Part shown: positions 23,861-41,218 of the stretch, piece after piece | Layout: each line of letters begins with the position of its first letter | Position numbering within the stretch: position 1 is the first letter of the stretch | Assembly (NCBI GenBank): GCA_010909165.1 | Contig: VJWM01000178.1 | Coordinates: 62,001 to 126,000, forward strand | Source: Anthoceros angustus | Taxonomy: Eukaryota > Streptophyta > Anthocerotopsida > Anthocerotales > Anthocerotaceae | DNA length: 64,000 bases | Direction of reading: 5' to 3' | The notes under the pieces: generated by a model | The model's input: only the letters and a program-made list of their open reading frames with translations | Told to the model about the DNA's origin: nothing | Database searches by the model: none | Position numbers and translations under genes: made by a program

Positions 23861-26030
23861 GGACAAACTGATTTCGGTTGTTTGATTGTACGCTGATCTT
23901 CTCTCGACTCTTCCAGGGACTCTGGATGCTCTAGCAAAGATGATCCGATACGAGGGGATCGCTGGCTTCTACAGGGCATGAGTACAAAAATCTTTCAAAG
24001 TGTGATTGCTGGCTGTTTTGTTTGCCATCAAAGAAGAGCTGGTGAAGGCATGTACCATCCTGCTGAAGAATCAGAAGCCCAAGAATAGTCTTGGACACCA
24101 TTAGATAGAATCCTTTTAAAATCCTAGTCACCTAATTTAAACGGTCAAATTTCTTTAGCTCATTCAACCTATTAAATCGCCTGCAGGTTTAGGCTACGTC
24201 TTTAAAATGAGGTTTGGCCTCGTCCTTGCTCTTAGAATCTTTAATACATCAAAGATCTAACGCTCGGTTGATGTCGATCCCCAATTGGTTTGTCGGGAAC
24301 ATCACACAACGGCCGCAATTTGTGCACGTGAGATGTCGTTCTCACTTAAAAGGGCAAAGCACGGATAAAACTAAAACTCAACACGGCCTGACAGCACTGC
24401 CCAGGCTTTCTTAAGTCCATTCCATCACCTTGCAAAACACACTTGTAATATATAAGCTTGTAAACCCTAGTGATGATATAGATGGGCTGCTGGCTCTAAT
24501 TCTCCAGCCACATGGAGCACAAGAAAGAAGGGGTGCATGACAATGCAGCTAGCCAGAGTGCGACTTAAAGGCCACACACGTACCTATCTGACAGGACCAC
24601 TAATCCACCAAGCACTCCTTCCAACGAGCTCACGAGCAGGTAGATAGGAGGCAGCGGGGGTAAGACAACTACACACGCTGGTAGGATGTGACAATGGTAG
24701 GACAGCTTCCACTGCACCAAGGACGTGACAATGGTAGGACAGCTTCCACTCGCACCAAGGACGTGACAGTGGTAGGACAGCTTCCAGCTTGGGCAGAAGG
24801 GATCACGGCTTGCTTCAATCATTGGGCTAATCCCTCTACACAAATCTATCTTCCCATAATTATCCAGGGGCACTGGTTTGGGAGGAGACTGCTAAAATGG
24901 CTTGCCACCTCCTCCTACATTTGTGAGGCGCCCTTGCCTCACATGCCCATGCTACTGATAATGAGTTGCATACATAATACGGCTAAATCAATAGATATAT
25001 TAATAACTATATTAAAGTATACATTGCCCATTCGCACGCATGATATTGGGCTAACCTCACACAAATTTGTACGTAGGTCTATCATTTTGAATCGTCCTGG
25101 TATTTACGTATGATTTGCAATATTTTGTCTACAACTTGGACTGCAGAAGGGTTGGAGCCCAAAGGTGAAGTCCACTCCTGGAAGTTGTTGAAACTACCAG
25201 GAAAATCAGTGAAAAGCCCGTCCACACCAATGTGTTCAATCCAGTACTCGTACTCCTGATACGGATCTTGATGAAAGTCGAAATGCAAATAAGAGTTTTC
25301 GTTGCGGAAGGTGTATGGGTGAACCTGAAAGAGACATGAAGAAGGGCGCTAAGAGGATCAGAAACCATATCTCACTCCATCAGCATTGGCAATAAAAACA
25401 GCAAAAGCGGAGAATACCTGAAGTCCCCGCTCATGGGCCTTCTTCACAAGGTCAGATGGATCTGTCAGGTGGTTGCCCTCGTCTGGTGGCACAATCGTGT
25501 CCTTCCAAGGCCCGATTCCAACCACATACTGGCTGATGTAGTCTAAGTACTTGGAAGAGGTTACCTCCGCAAATGACTGGGAAAAGAAACAGAGTATTGA
25601 ATGAGTGCGATTGTTCGGCTTGTACTTTCCACATCACAATAGACAGCTATCACAATGGATATACAGCAGATCAACCTGATTAGTATCCTCAGTTAAAGAA
25701 GTGGTGGAATCGATGAGGAACACTTTGGGACTAAGTGTCAGATTTGCTGCGTAGATGAGCGAGGTCGGCGCAAAAGACTGAATGAAGACTGGCTGAGCCA
25801 ACCATGGTTCAGACAGGAACTCTCCCTCGTACCCATGTTTCAGCAGCGTCTCAACAAACACGTCCTCAAATCTTTTTCCTCCTGGCCATTTCACCTGGAC
25901 CAGATGGACACTTAGTCAAGGTTTACTACCAACTGGATGCGGTACCAAACCAGGCAAATCTAATATGAACACCGCAAACATATTTGAAAAAGAGAAGACA
26001 ATGAAGATTGACATACATGTTGATTGATGA
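23861..26030. repeat. Tandem duplication, unit 2
   Basis: This is the second copy of 21701-23860. It includes a damaged PXN terminal exon, the spacer, the 38-bp minisatellite and the GDPD 3' exons that belong to the complete gene. The homology ends where the GDPD sequence continues (tgattgatgaagactgg). Confidence 0.9.
23917..24104 (+). pseudogene. PXN: PXN terminal exon, extra copy
   Basis: It repeats PXN exon 11 (IRYEGIAGFYRGMST, FAIKEELVKA) without upstream exons. It has lost bases at ggggcatgag, gccgcggctg and ggcagcccgta compared with 21757-21950, so the frame is broken. Confidence 0.85.
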
Positions 26031-26898
26031 AGACTGGACTCTTGATCTCAGGGTAGATTCCAACTACCCGAGGTGCATTGAGTGCAAGTGAGATGTACTC
26101 CTCAAATGTTATTATAGGGAACTTGTCTGCAGTGGACAAAAGAAATTTGACAAGAACACAATTTCCGACCCAAGAGATTCCGTCACCTTCCTTACCGTGA
26201 ATGCATTTGCTTCCGACCCTTACCATTATAGGATTGGTCCCTGAAGCTAAATCTTTGCCGAGCCCTCAACGTTTTGAGCTCTTGCCAGGTGAAGTCCACT
26301 GCACATGGGAACAAGAATTCAAGAAAGACTCAACATGGTGCAGGCATAAGAAAGTGATGCCTACAATGACTACTCCCATGAATTTAGCAGGCCAGGCCTA
26401 AAGCATTAATGCGTGCAGTAGCTAAAAACAGCGGCACCTGTAAACCATCCAGTAACGTTGAGCCCATCGACCTCGTAAGTGACCAGTCGATCAAGAAACT
26501 CTGTGTGGTCAGCTATATTCGTTGTATCATTCAGATACACATCATGCATGCATATTAGAACTCCATCCTTTGTCGCTGTTATGTCAGTTTCAATGAAGTC
26601 TGCACCTTCAAGTATGGCCCTCTGCAAGTAAACTGGCCTTTCAGCTAAGAACGAGGATAGCAGAGCCCACACAGGAATCGAAATAAGCTACATCCAATTG
26701 CCGAAAGGAAGAAGAAACAATACCAAGTACGCAGGAGCGGTTTCCTCAGGATATTCTCCATTTGCACCCCTGTGTGCAATGTTGAAAGCACGACTTCTCT
26801 GCAACGGGGAGGAGATGACTCGTCTGAAGGGAACCCCTATGTTTCCTTGCCAATCCAGTTGAGAAATGCACCAGGAGGAAAAGCAGAATCTTCAACAC
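25082..26898 (-). CDS. Glycerophosphodiester phosphodiesterase, secreted plant GDPD5/6-like, seven exons
   Basis: GDPD hydrolyses glycerophosphodiesters to glycerol-3-phosphate and an alcohol, recycling phospholipid head groups, often under phosphate shortage. Exons in gene order are 26898-26724, 26621-26438, 26298-26224, 26126-26017, 25894-25676, 25576-25418 and 25324-25082, about 388 residues. Exon 1 encodes a signal-like LKILLFLLVHFSTGLA. The catalytic core is visible: AHRGANGEYPEET (HR...E), DFIETDI (ExD), HD in ICMHDVYL, VVGIYPEIKSP, FIQSFAPTSL and GVDGLFTDFPGS near the end. Exon 1 of this copy lacks single bases near 26806 and 26835; the duplicate at 27.6-28.2 kb reads through. No ATG opens the exon 1 frame in either copy. 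An ATG lies 17 nt upstream, one base out of frame, across a CCAGTTGCAG stretch. Confidence 0.88.
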
Positions 26899-27561
26899 TG
26901 CAACTGGAGACGCATTCAGTCAACAAAACCTGCCAATGAGCGCAGCTGTGTGCAAATTGAAGGTAAGCTGGTTGAGATCCGTGGAAGTCCAACCATAAAA
27001 CTGCCACGAGCTGGTGCCATTTCGGTGTGTTGGACTTGGACAAGGATCACGACTCCTCACTGGAACACACGGACGACATCCAGAGGTCCGGTTAAGGGCC
27101 GGTCAGGGATTTCAGAGAAACAGATGCCATGGTCGAGCAAGCTCATCACACCAGGACCACTCATTGACATGAAGCTCCACAGCCAGCTATATATCTGAAG
27201 CTTCAGCAGCAGCTGGGCAGCTGCAGCAACGAGCCGCAACAGCATCAGCTCCGGCAGAAACTCAGATTCGCACGGCGCACCACTTTGGAAGGTCACGGAT
27301 ATCCGTGAACTCTCGCATAGATGCTGGCTTGTGTGTACAACAACTAGCATATCCAACGTTTCCTACCTTCTCAATCCGTTGGGCTATTTTTGGCAATTGA
27401 ACGAGTTTGCAATACATAATTAGTCCACAATTGCGGATGACCTAGGACTGATGGTGATGGGTCTTTGTTGATGGTCGAGATGTAATGTTGAATTTTATAC
27501 AGGAGTGTATATTATTATTTTATTATTACTAATACTATTTATTAATTATATTAGTATTAGA
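26239..27561. repeat. Tandem duplication, unit 1 (1323 bp)
   Basis: The sequence from ccctgaagctaaatctttgc is repeated from 27562. The unit contains GDPD exon 3 (part), exons 2 and 1 and the GDPD upstream region. The right end is AT-rich, with a small ctaatac/gtattag hairpin near 27530-27560. Confidence 0.9.
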
Positions 27562-28223
27562 CCCTGAAGCTAAATCTTTGCCGAGCCCTCAACGTTTTGA
27601 GCTCTTGCCAGGTGAAGTCCACTGCACATGGGAACAAGAATTCAAGAAAGACTCAACATGGTGCAGGCATAAGAAAGTGATGCCTACAATGACTACTCCC
27701 ATGAATTTAGCAGGCCAGGCCTAAAGCATTAATGCGTGCAGTAGCTAAAAACAGCGGCACCTGTAAACCATCCAGTAACGTTGAGCCCATCGACCTCGTA
27801 AGTGACCAGTCGATCAAGAAACTCTGTGTGGTCAGCTATATTCGTTGTATCATTCAGATACACATCATGCATGCATATTAGAACTCCATCCTTTGTCGCT
27901 GTTATGTCAGTTTCAATGAAGTCTGCACCTTCAAGTATGGCCCTCTGCAAGTAAACTGGCCTTTCAGCTAAGAACGAGGATAGCAGAGCCCACACAGGAA
28001 TCGAAATAAGCTACATCCAATTGCCGAAAGGAAGAAGAAACAATACCAAGTACGCAGGAGCGGTTTCCTCAGGATATTCTCCATTTGCACCCCTGTGTGC
28101 AATGTTGAAAGCACGACTTCTCTGCAACGGGGGAGGAGATGACTCGTCTGAAGGGAACCCCCTATGTTTCCTTGCCAATCCAGTTGAGAAATGCACCAGG
28201 AGGAAAAGCAGAATCTTCAACAC
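27562..28223 (-). pseudogene. GDPD 5' exons, extra copy (exons 1, 2 and part of 3)
   Basis: Exon 1 at 28223-28047 is intact in this copy: signal-like LKILLFLLVHFSTGLA, then RSRAFNIAHRGANGEYPEET. Exon 2 is 27944-27761 (GADFIETDITATKDGV, ICMHDVYLNDTT). Exon 3 is cut at 27562 by the duplication junction, so this copy cannot make a whole enzyme. It gives the better reading for exon 1. It lies upstream of the full gene on the minus strand. Confidence 0.85.
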
Positions 28224-28892
28224 TGCAACTGGAGACGCATTCAGTCAACAAAACCTGCCAATGAGCGCAGCTGTGTGCAAATTGAAGGTAAGCTGGTTGA
28301 GATCCGTGGAAGTCCAACCATAAAAACTGCCACGAGCTGGTGCCATTTCGGTGTGTTGGACTTGGACAAGGATCACGACTCCTCACTGGAACACACGGGA
28401 CGACATCCAGAGGTCCGGTTAAGGGCCGGTCAGGGATTTCAGAGAAACAGATGCCATGGTCGAGCAAGCTCATCACACCAGGACCACTCATTGACATGAA
28501 GCTCCACAGCCAGCTATATATCTGAAGCTTCAGCAGCAGCTGGGCAGCTGCAGCAACGAGCCGCAACAGCATCAGCTCCGGCAGAAACTCAGATTCGCAC
28601 GGCGCACCACTTTGGAAGGTCACGGATATCCGTGAACTCTCGCATAGATGCTGGCTTGTGTGTACAACAACTAGCATATCCAACGTTTCCTACCTTCTCA
28701 ATCCGTTGGGCTATTTTTGGCAATTGAACGAGTTTGCAATACATAATTAGTCCACAATTGCGGATGACCTAGGACTGATGGTGATGGGTCTTTGTTGATG
28801 GTCGAGATGTAATGTTGAATTTTATACAGGAGTGTATATTATTATTTTATTATTACTAATACTATTTATTAATTATATTAGTATTAGACCCT
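27562..28892. repeat. Tandem duplication, unit 2
   Basis: This is the second copy of 26239-27561. The GDPD upstream region at 28224-28892 stays open in one minus frame (28162-28683) but shows no domain. The two copies differ by a handful of one- and two-base indels. Confidence 0.9.
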
Positions 28893-29510
28893 ATAGATAA
28901 ATTTCTAAGGTTGGGTTTGCATACAATCTAACTCGATGGCACTTCTAGTTGCTCCGAAGGATGCACTATCTAGAAATGACCCATCAAAAGCATGACTCAT
29001 TAAAGTTATCCTCGGCAAGACACTATTCACATATGACGAGATCAAAAGTATGTGGAATATTAAAGTTATTGATACCACTAAGACTCCCAAGGCTTCTGTT
29101 TACCCCAGCAAAGTGCGGCAGCCAATGGAATACTCGTTGGTGCGCACGAAGATGAACATGTTCGCCTTGATGTATGCATGTGGGCTTGGACAAGCAAAGC
29201 GGGTTCTCCGGTCTTGGGTCAGGGATGTTTTGATGTAGCAACTATGGCGGTGTTGCTGCCGTTTATTTCATCGTTTCGTCTCCACTTTCACAATCTACTG
29301 TTAACAATTTTTATATAGTGAGATGACCGAACACTAAGAAACGGAAATTACACACCGCTGAAGACGTCATTGCAAACTGCGTACTCGAAGCATCATTTGA
29401 AGAAGCCTTCCAATCTATTAGAAAGATAATAAAATGCACAAATGGCTAATAGGCGTTTAACATAGTTCAATAGAAGCAAAATGGAAAATGATGTTGTACA
29501 ATTTGATTCA
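28893..29510. other. Intergenic
   Basis: No gene is supported. The short plus-strand open frames (for example 29050-29238) have no recognisable motif. Confidence 0.4.
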
Positions 29511-31397
29511 TCATGGTAATCGGTCGTGACTCTCCAAAACTCATTTGTACCCATTCTTCATGTGAAAATTTTAAAATGGTGTGATGGGTTAAGTACTTCA
29601 CAACGGGAGAACTGCATGCCACAAAAGCTGGTTAGACTTGGCGTTTGAATATTAACTAGAGCAAGCACAACAGAAAATCCACAACAATAAATTGAAGCAT
29701 GTAGCAGTTTTAAATTAAATTCACCATCGTACGTACCTCGAGTTTAATTTACTAATTTTGGGAATGGAGTTTTACTGCTTTGATCATTTGGAACTTGTAG
29801 GCAAGCTTGATGCTAAGGTATGCAATAGATGAACTTAGTGTGAAGCTATGGATGAATATTCATAAATGAAATATATATTTTTCCATTACTTGGTGTAGAC
29901 CAACATAGCAAAGATTTTATGTTAGGCATTTAAAGTATTTTTCAACTATAGCCAACGATATTTTGGGTGAAGAGGCGATGATTAATATGGATGCCACATT
30001 TGGTATAAACAAGTGGAAGTTCAACTCTTCACACTTTTTCTTTTTTGCGATTATTTTCAAGGCATTCTTGTAGCCTAGGCAATCACTAATGTGGCTATAT
30101 CAATTGACCTAAGGCCGATTCAACATCCACCTAGGAAACATAGGGGAAATGTGCTTGAACAAATTTTTAAAGTTGTTCACCTGCACGACAGTGTGTGAGC
30201 GAGTAAACAACTTGCATTTATGGCTTCGTAAAGCCAATGTAATTATATTGGTGACAACATAAAGTGGCCACTGTGTGTTGTATGCTGTAGATGCTTGTTG
30301 ATCCCCTGACGTGATGGAGGAAGCATATTGTGGCAAGGAGCGTGCACGCACGTATGTAGTATCATAGTTTTGAGCTCGGATTTGCTGTGCGTGCTTTGCA
30401 CATTGTTGCTTATCAGGATTATTTAAATAATTATTGTGCAACCATGCACTAGAATATGACCTATCCAATAGCCAATAGCCAAGTAGTGTTCGCTCTAGAA
30501 GAAGAAGCTTTGATTAGCGAGAGCAACGTTGGTGTGCAACCTTTTGCGTGGTGGGAAGCCAATAATCCACGCTCAACGGGCATTTCTAATGAGGGTGCAA
30601 TTGCTTGCATAATAGTAGTCAAGCTCGGTTCAACGGGTCTCCGTCTCTTGGATTGTAAAGCGAATCCGTCTCCACAACATGTCTACCTAGAGCTGAAATA
30701 CAAGGAAGACCAACATGGGTGGAGCTAATGCAAGGAGTTCCATTGAGCTCTTCCCAACTTCACCTCACGTGATAGCCTCGTGAGGGAGCTTTCTCTAAGC
30801 GGATCGTCACTCGACATGCAATCGAGGAGCGCTCTTCGCCTCCCAAATTTTACAAGATCTCGCTAGCCTGGGCGTTGACATCGTCTTAATTGGCAACCTC
30901 CTCCTGGCGGATGTCGTTCATAGCTTCTAGTTTCCGTTTGGAATTGGTGTCGTTGATCAAGAGGGCTTTTTCCTCTTCCTCATGAACATTCAAGGCCCAG
31001 GTCCATATGCCCTTGCGGCAACTCGCAATTGGGTGCATTCATGTTAAGACAATCAAGAAAAGCAACGTTAATCCCAAAAGGTGCCAAGTAGTACACCAAG
31101 GGCAGACTATCATGAAATTGGCCAACTCGTTCACCTCCGTCTAGACCGACAACAACACATTCTACTACTACTATGGACACATATGCCTCTGAAAACAAAC
31201 GACAAGATTCCAACGTGTTGCTGTAATTTACCACTAGCGCTCAAGTCCTTCACTTGCATATTATTAGACAAGTCCTAAATCTATTGGCGTAAATTGATAA
31301 AGAATGGTTTTGATCCAAGCTCCCATTAAGATTTTCTCAACATGAGGTGGAGAAGTTGTTGTGAAGGCTCGGACAATGTTATGTTCCACTTGATTCC
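29511..31397. repeat. Tandem duplication, unit 1 (1887 bp)
   Basis: The sequence from tcatggtaatcggtcgtgac is repeated from 31398. The unit is AT-rich transposon-like DNA. The junction lies in a shared ttgattc-t word. Confidence 0.9.
29950..30210 (+). pseudogene. MULE-type transposase relic
   Basis: Plus-strand translation gives EEAMINMDATFGINKWKFNS followed by a hydrophobic stretch, which resembles the core of Mutator-like transposases (the first catalytic Asp in MDATFGTNKY-type text). Stops follow within about 100 bp, and no complete transposase is present. The unit is duplicated at 31.8 kb. The call rests on one motif. Confidence 0.4.
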
Positions 31398-33290
31398 TCA
31401 TGGTAATCGGTCGTGACTCTCCAAAACTCATTTGTACCCATTCTTCATGTGAAAATTTTTAAAATGGTGTGATGGGTTAAGTACTACAACGGAGAACTGC
31501 ATGCCACAAAAGTCGTTAGACTTGGCGTTTGAATATTAACTAGAGCAAGCACAACAGAAAATCCACAACAATAAATTGAAGCATGTAGCTTTTAAATTAA
31601 ATTCACCATCGACGTATTTCGAGTTTAATTTACTAATTTTGGGAATGGAGTTTTCGCTTTGATCATTTGGAACTTGTAGGCAAGCTTGATGCTAAGGTAT
31701 GCAATAGATGAACTTAGTGTGAAGCTATGGATGAATATTCATAAATGAAATATATATTTTTCCATTACTTGGTGTAGACCAACATAGCAAAGATTTTATG
31801 TTAGGCATTTAAAGTATTTTTCAACTATAGCCATAATATATTTTGGGTGAAGAGGCGATGATTAATATGGATGCCACATTTGGTATAAACAAGTGGAAGT
31901 TCAACTCTTCACACTTTTCTTTTGCGATTATTTTCAAGGCATTCTTGTAGCCTAGGCAATCACTAATGTGGCTATATCAATTGACCTAAGGCCGATTCAA
32001 CATCCACCTAGGAAACATAGGGGAAATGTGCTTGAACAAATTTTTAAAGTTGTTCACCTGCACGACAGTGTGTGAGCGAGTAAACAACTTGCATTTATGG
32101 CTTCGTAAAGCCAATGTAATTATATTGGTGACAACATAAAGTGGCCACTGTGTGTTGTATGCTGTAGATGCTTGTTGATCCCCTGACGTGATGGAGGAAG
32201 CATATTGTGGCAAGGAGCGTGCACGCATGTAGTATCATAGTTTTGAGCTCGGTACGGCGTGCTTTGCACATTGTTGCTTATCAGGATTATTTAAATAATT
32301 ATTGTGCAACCATGCACTAGAATATGACCTATCCAATAGCCAATAGCCAAGTAGTGTTCGCTCTAGAAGAAGAAGCTTTGATTAGCGAGGAGCAACGTTG
32401 GTGTGCAACCTTTTTGCGTGGTGGGAAGCCAATAATCCACGCTCAACGGGCATTTCTAATGAGGGCAGGCAATTGCTTGCATAATAGTAGTCAAGCTCGG
32501 TTCAACGGGTCTCCGTCTCTTGGATTGTAAAGCGAATCCGTCTCCACAACATGTCTACCTAGAGCTGAAATACAAGGAAGACCAACATGGGTGGAGCTAA
32601 TGCAAGGAGTTCCATTGAGCTCTTCCCAACTTCACCTCACGTGATAGCCTCAGGTGAGGGAGCAGCTTTTTCTCTAAGCGGACTGTCCGCTCGACATGCA
32701 ATCGAGGAGCAGCTCTTCGCCTCCCAAATTTTACAAGGCAGCATCCTGCTAGCCCAGGGCGTTGACATCGTCTTAATTGGCAACCTCCTCCTGGCGGATG
32801 TCGTTCATAGCTTCTAGTTTCCGTTTGGAATTGGTGTCGTTGATCAAGAGGGCTTTTTCCTCTTCCTCATGAACATTCAAGGCCCAGGTCCATATGCCCT
32901 TGCGGCAACTCGCAATTGGGTGCATTCATGTTAAGACAATCAAGAAAAGCAACGTTAATCCCAAAAGGTGCCAAGTAGTACACCAAGGGCAGACTATCAT
33001 GAAATTGGCCAACTCGTTCACCTCCGTCTAGACCGACAACAACACATTCCTACTACTACTATGGACACATATGCCCTGCTGAAAAACAAACGACAGCATT
33101 CCAACGTGTTGCACCACTGGTGCCACTAGCGTTCAAGTCCTTCACTTGCATATTATTAGACAAGTCCTAAATCTATTGGCAGAAATTGATAAAGAATGGT
33201 TTTGATCCAAGCTCCCATTAAGATTTTCTCAACATGAGGTGGAGAAGTTGTTGTGAAGGCTCGGACAATGTTATGTTCCACTTGATTCCT
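31398..33290. repeat. Tandem duplication, unit 2
   Basis: This is the second copy of 29511-31397. Many differences from unit 1 fall at CAG/CTG words: for example unit 2 reads cctcaggtgagggagcagct where unit 1 lacks the CAG pieces (30779-30795). Confidence 0.9.
31840..32085 (+). pseudogene. MULE-type transposase relic, second copy
   Basis: It carries the same MDATFGINKWKF motif as at 29.95 kb, with a few T-run deletions. It is non-functional and belongs to the duplicated unit. Confidence 0.4.
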
Positions 33291-34648
33291 ACATAATGAC
33301 ATTCAAACATAATTTTAAGCTATGGGATTTGGGGGAATTTGTAAATGACCAAATGCAATACATATTTGCCGTATTGGTTGTCGAAATTTGTATGTTTAGA
33401 TCTATTGGACTTATGTTTAATCAAATTACTATGTCTTCCCGATCTGTAGTTGTTTTTCAATGGGTATATATTCTATATGTGCAATTAAAAGAACAAAGGG
33501 CTAAATCATTATGCTAGCTAGGTGTGAATTTGTGTCTAGAAGTACATAGCTTTTCGAATTAAGCAGTAGATATCAACATCACTTAAGGTGGTTTCAAACA
33601 TACTGACCAATCAAAAATAACGATTTCTAATTGCTCCATCCTAGTTGCATAGTTTCACAAATACCGGGTGGTTAATCTTACATGGCATGACTGGGGTGAG
33701 TCAATTTATATCTAGCTTATTAGTGGGCGCAAATCAATACACTCGATCGACTGGGAAGCTAAGACTTACTTCCAATAAGCTCAGACTTGCTTTTAATAAG
33801 CTTATACCACATGCCCTGAAAATTTTGTTTCATCCGAATAAAATGTATGTAATAAATTTTTGACACTTGCCTTTTGGATTTGTTAGGGATGTGTGAAATG
33901 TTGAGGTGGTCGTGCTTTTGACCACTCCCAAAAAAACAAGAAACCCTAAACCCTAAACCCTGATTGGCCATTATCGGGCAAATATATGTGCAATCACCCT
34001 TATTGTCCTTTAATTTATTAACATACAAATTAATCGTTAATTAGACTCAATAAAATTTATTCCATTTTTCATTTTTGCGTGTCATGCTTGCGCATGGGCC
34101 ATGTTACTTTTCCATATATCATTCTAATTTTTTGAGATTTTCAGAAGGAAAATAAAATTTATTATAGCATATATTACTATAATAAAAATTATATAAATAA
34201 AAATCTTGTATTATTATTTTTAGAGGTACGAAAGACTACGTAGTAAAATCTGAGATCTCATATGATGTCCGGCGGGCCAGGGAAAAATGCACGGCAGCCG
34301 AAGAAGATGAAGAAGGCTCCAAGGAAGCGTGAGATAAAGCAATTGGGCAGGATTGGGTTAAGGTAACCAACTAAATGTGTGGTGGGGATAACGGCCACAC
34401 CACCCAAACCTAGAGCCTTCTATGTAGAAGGTTCGCCTGGTGCTATCATATCCTGGCGAGCCTGCGGCAGCACATTTGTCCAAGCCTGCCCTCGCTGCCT
34501 ACTGGACTGTTTGCTTTGCCTGTAGCTGGTTCTCCGCCTCACTGTAGCTTGTGCGGCACTGCACCTCATTCCCACGTCTCTCTGAGGGGTCTGCCTTCTC
34601 GTTGCTGCGTGTTGCTGTGAGCTCCGTTTCTGCACCGGGCGTGTCGTA
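33291..34648. other. AT-rich intergenic region; HSP70 5' flank
   Basis: No gene is supported. A short telomere-type run, aaccctaaaccctaaaccct, lies near 33943-33963. The last 250 bp become GC-rich and form the HSP70 leader and probable promoter. Confidence 0.5.
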
Positions 34649-39115
<4,467 letters not shown>

Positions 39116-39345
39116 AACGTGCAGAGGATAGATATAGCCTTGTAGTTCGTGCTGTTGAGTTAGGGTCCGCGCTCGGGCACAGCGAAGGACGGAAGAGGTG
39201 CTTGGAACAGTAGCCACAGGGAGCTTGTAGGCAGAAACATTCATATGCTAAGCATTTTTGTATTTCATCTGAAATTAGGTCAGCTATTGTTGTGAAGGCG
39301 TAGTAGCTTTGATTTATACGACTGGACTAGAATCCTTTTGTCCTA
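39116..39345. other. HSP70 3' flank
   Basis: Probable 3' UTR and terminator region of HSP70. No separate feature is seen. Confidence 0.5.
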
Positions 39346-41218
39346 TTTGTCCGATGTTTGGTTGCAGATGATGGAGAGTTTCCCACCGTCCACTTCCCTG
39401 CGACAGATTGCGTCCCCGAAAACTTGCGTGTCGGGTTGCCACAGTGACAGTGAACCCAGGATCACCTCCAAAGTAAGAAGTGGCAACGAATAAAACTGAA
39501 CAGTGACAGTTGACCGTCGCCGCCATCCCCTTCTCCCCACCACCATAATGTGCCTAAGCACCGTGTTTGTATTCACGGTGATCAATGATCCTACCTCAAG
39601 TAAGTACTTACCTCAATCGATATACGCCTCCCCGAGACCCTTACCATTGACTGCTACGACAAAAATCCCGAGGATGAGCACCTATTCTCGAAGAAAAGGA
39701 ATCCTGAGAAATCGTCGCTCTCAACAAGTGATGCTTCTACGGCCCGTTGAAAGAGCCTTGCCTATAAACCACCCTATTATGTACCTACTAAAGCGACTCT
39801 CGAACATCCTCGAAAGGCACGTTACCGTGTCTCACTACGCCGTAATAGAATCAGGGTGGCATTGAACGGTGGATCGAAACGGTAAATGGGCTCTTTTGCA
39901 CCAGCTTGACAAACATACATTGAGTGGACGCGGCGCTTCACCTATACATAAATACCGTAGGGGCTTTAGTTTTGGGCGTCCATTCGCCAAATATAACACG
40001 GCTTCCAATTTTCCACGAAAGTTATCTATTTTATTAATTATCGTGTTTCTAAAAATATTTAATTTTACATACTAAAACATCAAAATCCTAAAACAGAAAG
40101 TATCTACTAAAACCACCTTGCGCCTCTATCCCAAGACATGGGCACATGCTTGGCAAGGCCATCCCTTGGCTCACTTCACGAGCCGCCGCCTGCAGATTTG
40201 CACCAAACCAAATGTGTGGCTATGTGATGCTCTCCCTTGGCGAGTAACAGCCAAGGGTGATAAAAGAGAAACTTTTTTGCGTGACATGTTGATGTTGTGT
40301 TAGGATCTTTGTTGGGTCCGAGCCCGACTGCTTCACTTCAAGCTCGCTTTGTGCTTCGCTCAACCGCTAAGTATGCCTAACATATAATTCCACACTTGCA
40401 ATTGCTTCTCCTAACATGTAATTCCACACTTGCAATTGCTTCTACTATACGGGCCGACAAAAAATTATATAAGTAGGTGTATAATCTATCCTATTTAAAT
40501 AGTGTTCTATCAAAATATAACATATTATTAAAAAATAAAATTTTAAAATGATTAGAGTTGAATTTTTTGAATTCAAAATAAAGAAAGATTTTGACATTAC
40601 GGTGTCCAAAACCAGAGGCCTCTAAGACATTAACCCTTAAACGCCGAACCGACTCAAGTTGAGTCGCTCGGGCCACGTTTGGCCTGCGTGTTTTTTTTTT
40701 GTCTTGGCGAGTTTTGCTTCCGGAGCTTTGAGCAAACTATGCTAAGCCTCTTGCTGACCGCTGGAATTTTGACACAAGAAAGACGGCCATCTCCATCACA
40801 TGTTGGAGCAGATCGAAGCCGAAGCTACTTCACGATCTGAGAAAACCGACTGGTTCCCCTCAGGCCTCCCTCCCGTGACATGCCTACTGTGCTTCTTCCC
40901 ATTGCAACCATGGCCCCCGATTGCCACCGCTGTGACTGCATGCAGTCTGTCTCAAGCCCGTTTGCCCCCCATACGATTGGATATGCAAGGGATATCCTCA
41001 CATGTGGTGTAGGTAGTAACACCGGCGACGGGGAGTTCTCAGACCTACACGCTGCCAAGCGGTGGAAGGCTAAGGCCCGCGTAAGTCCGCATGCTTGTTG
41101 ACGAAGTCGATTTAATGACCATGGGTCAAGTGTTGGGTCTTGAATTTCATCTTCTCAAAATGTTATGTGTCCCGGCGGTGTCCGATGGACCCCATTAATA
41201 TCGTATCCTCTTGTGCTC
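39346..41218. repeat. Tandem duplication of spacer, unit 1 (1873 bp)
   Basis: The sequence from tttgtccgatgtttggttgc is repeated from 41219. No coding gene is recognisable in it; it has an AT-rich core at 40020-40110 and 40460-40600. Short open frames on either strand lack motifs. Confidence 0.9.

Noticed and set aside
28162-28683. 173-codon minus frame upstream of GDPD
   Set aside because: It ends out of frame inside the GDPD signal-peptide exon, the first copy of the tract breaks it, and no domain is seen; it is likely promoter or leader.
30109-30468. 119-codon minus frame opposite the MULE relic
   Set aside because: No domain, and the second copy truncates it; probably a shadow of repeat DNA.
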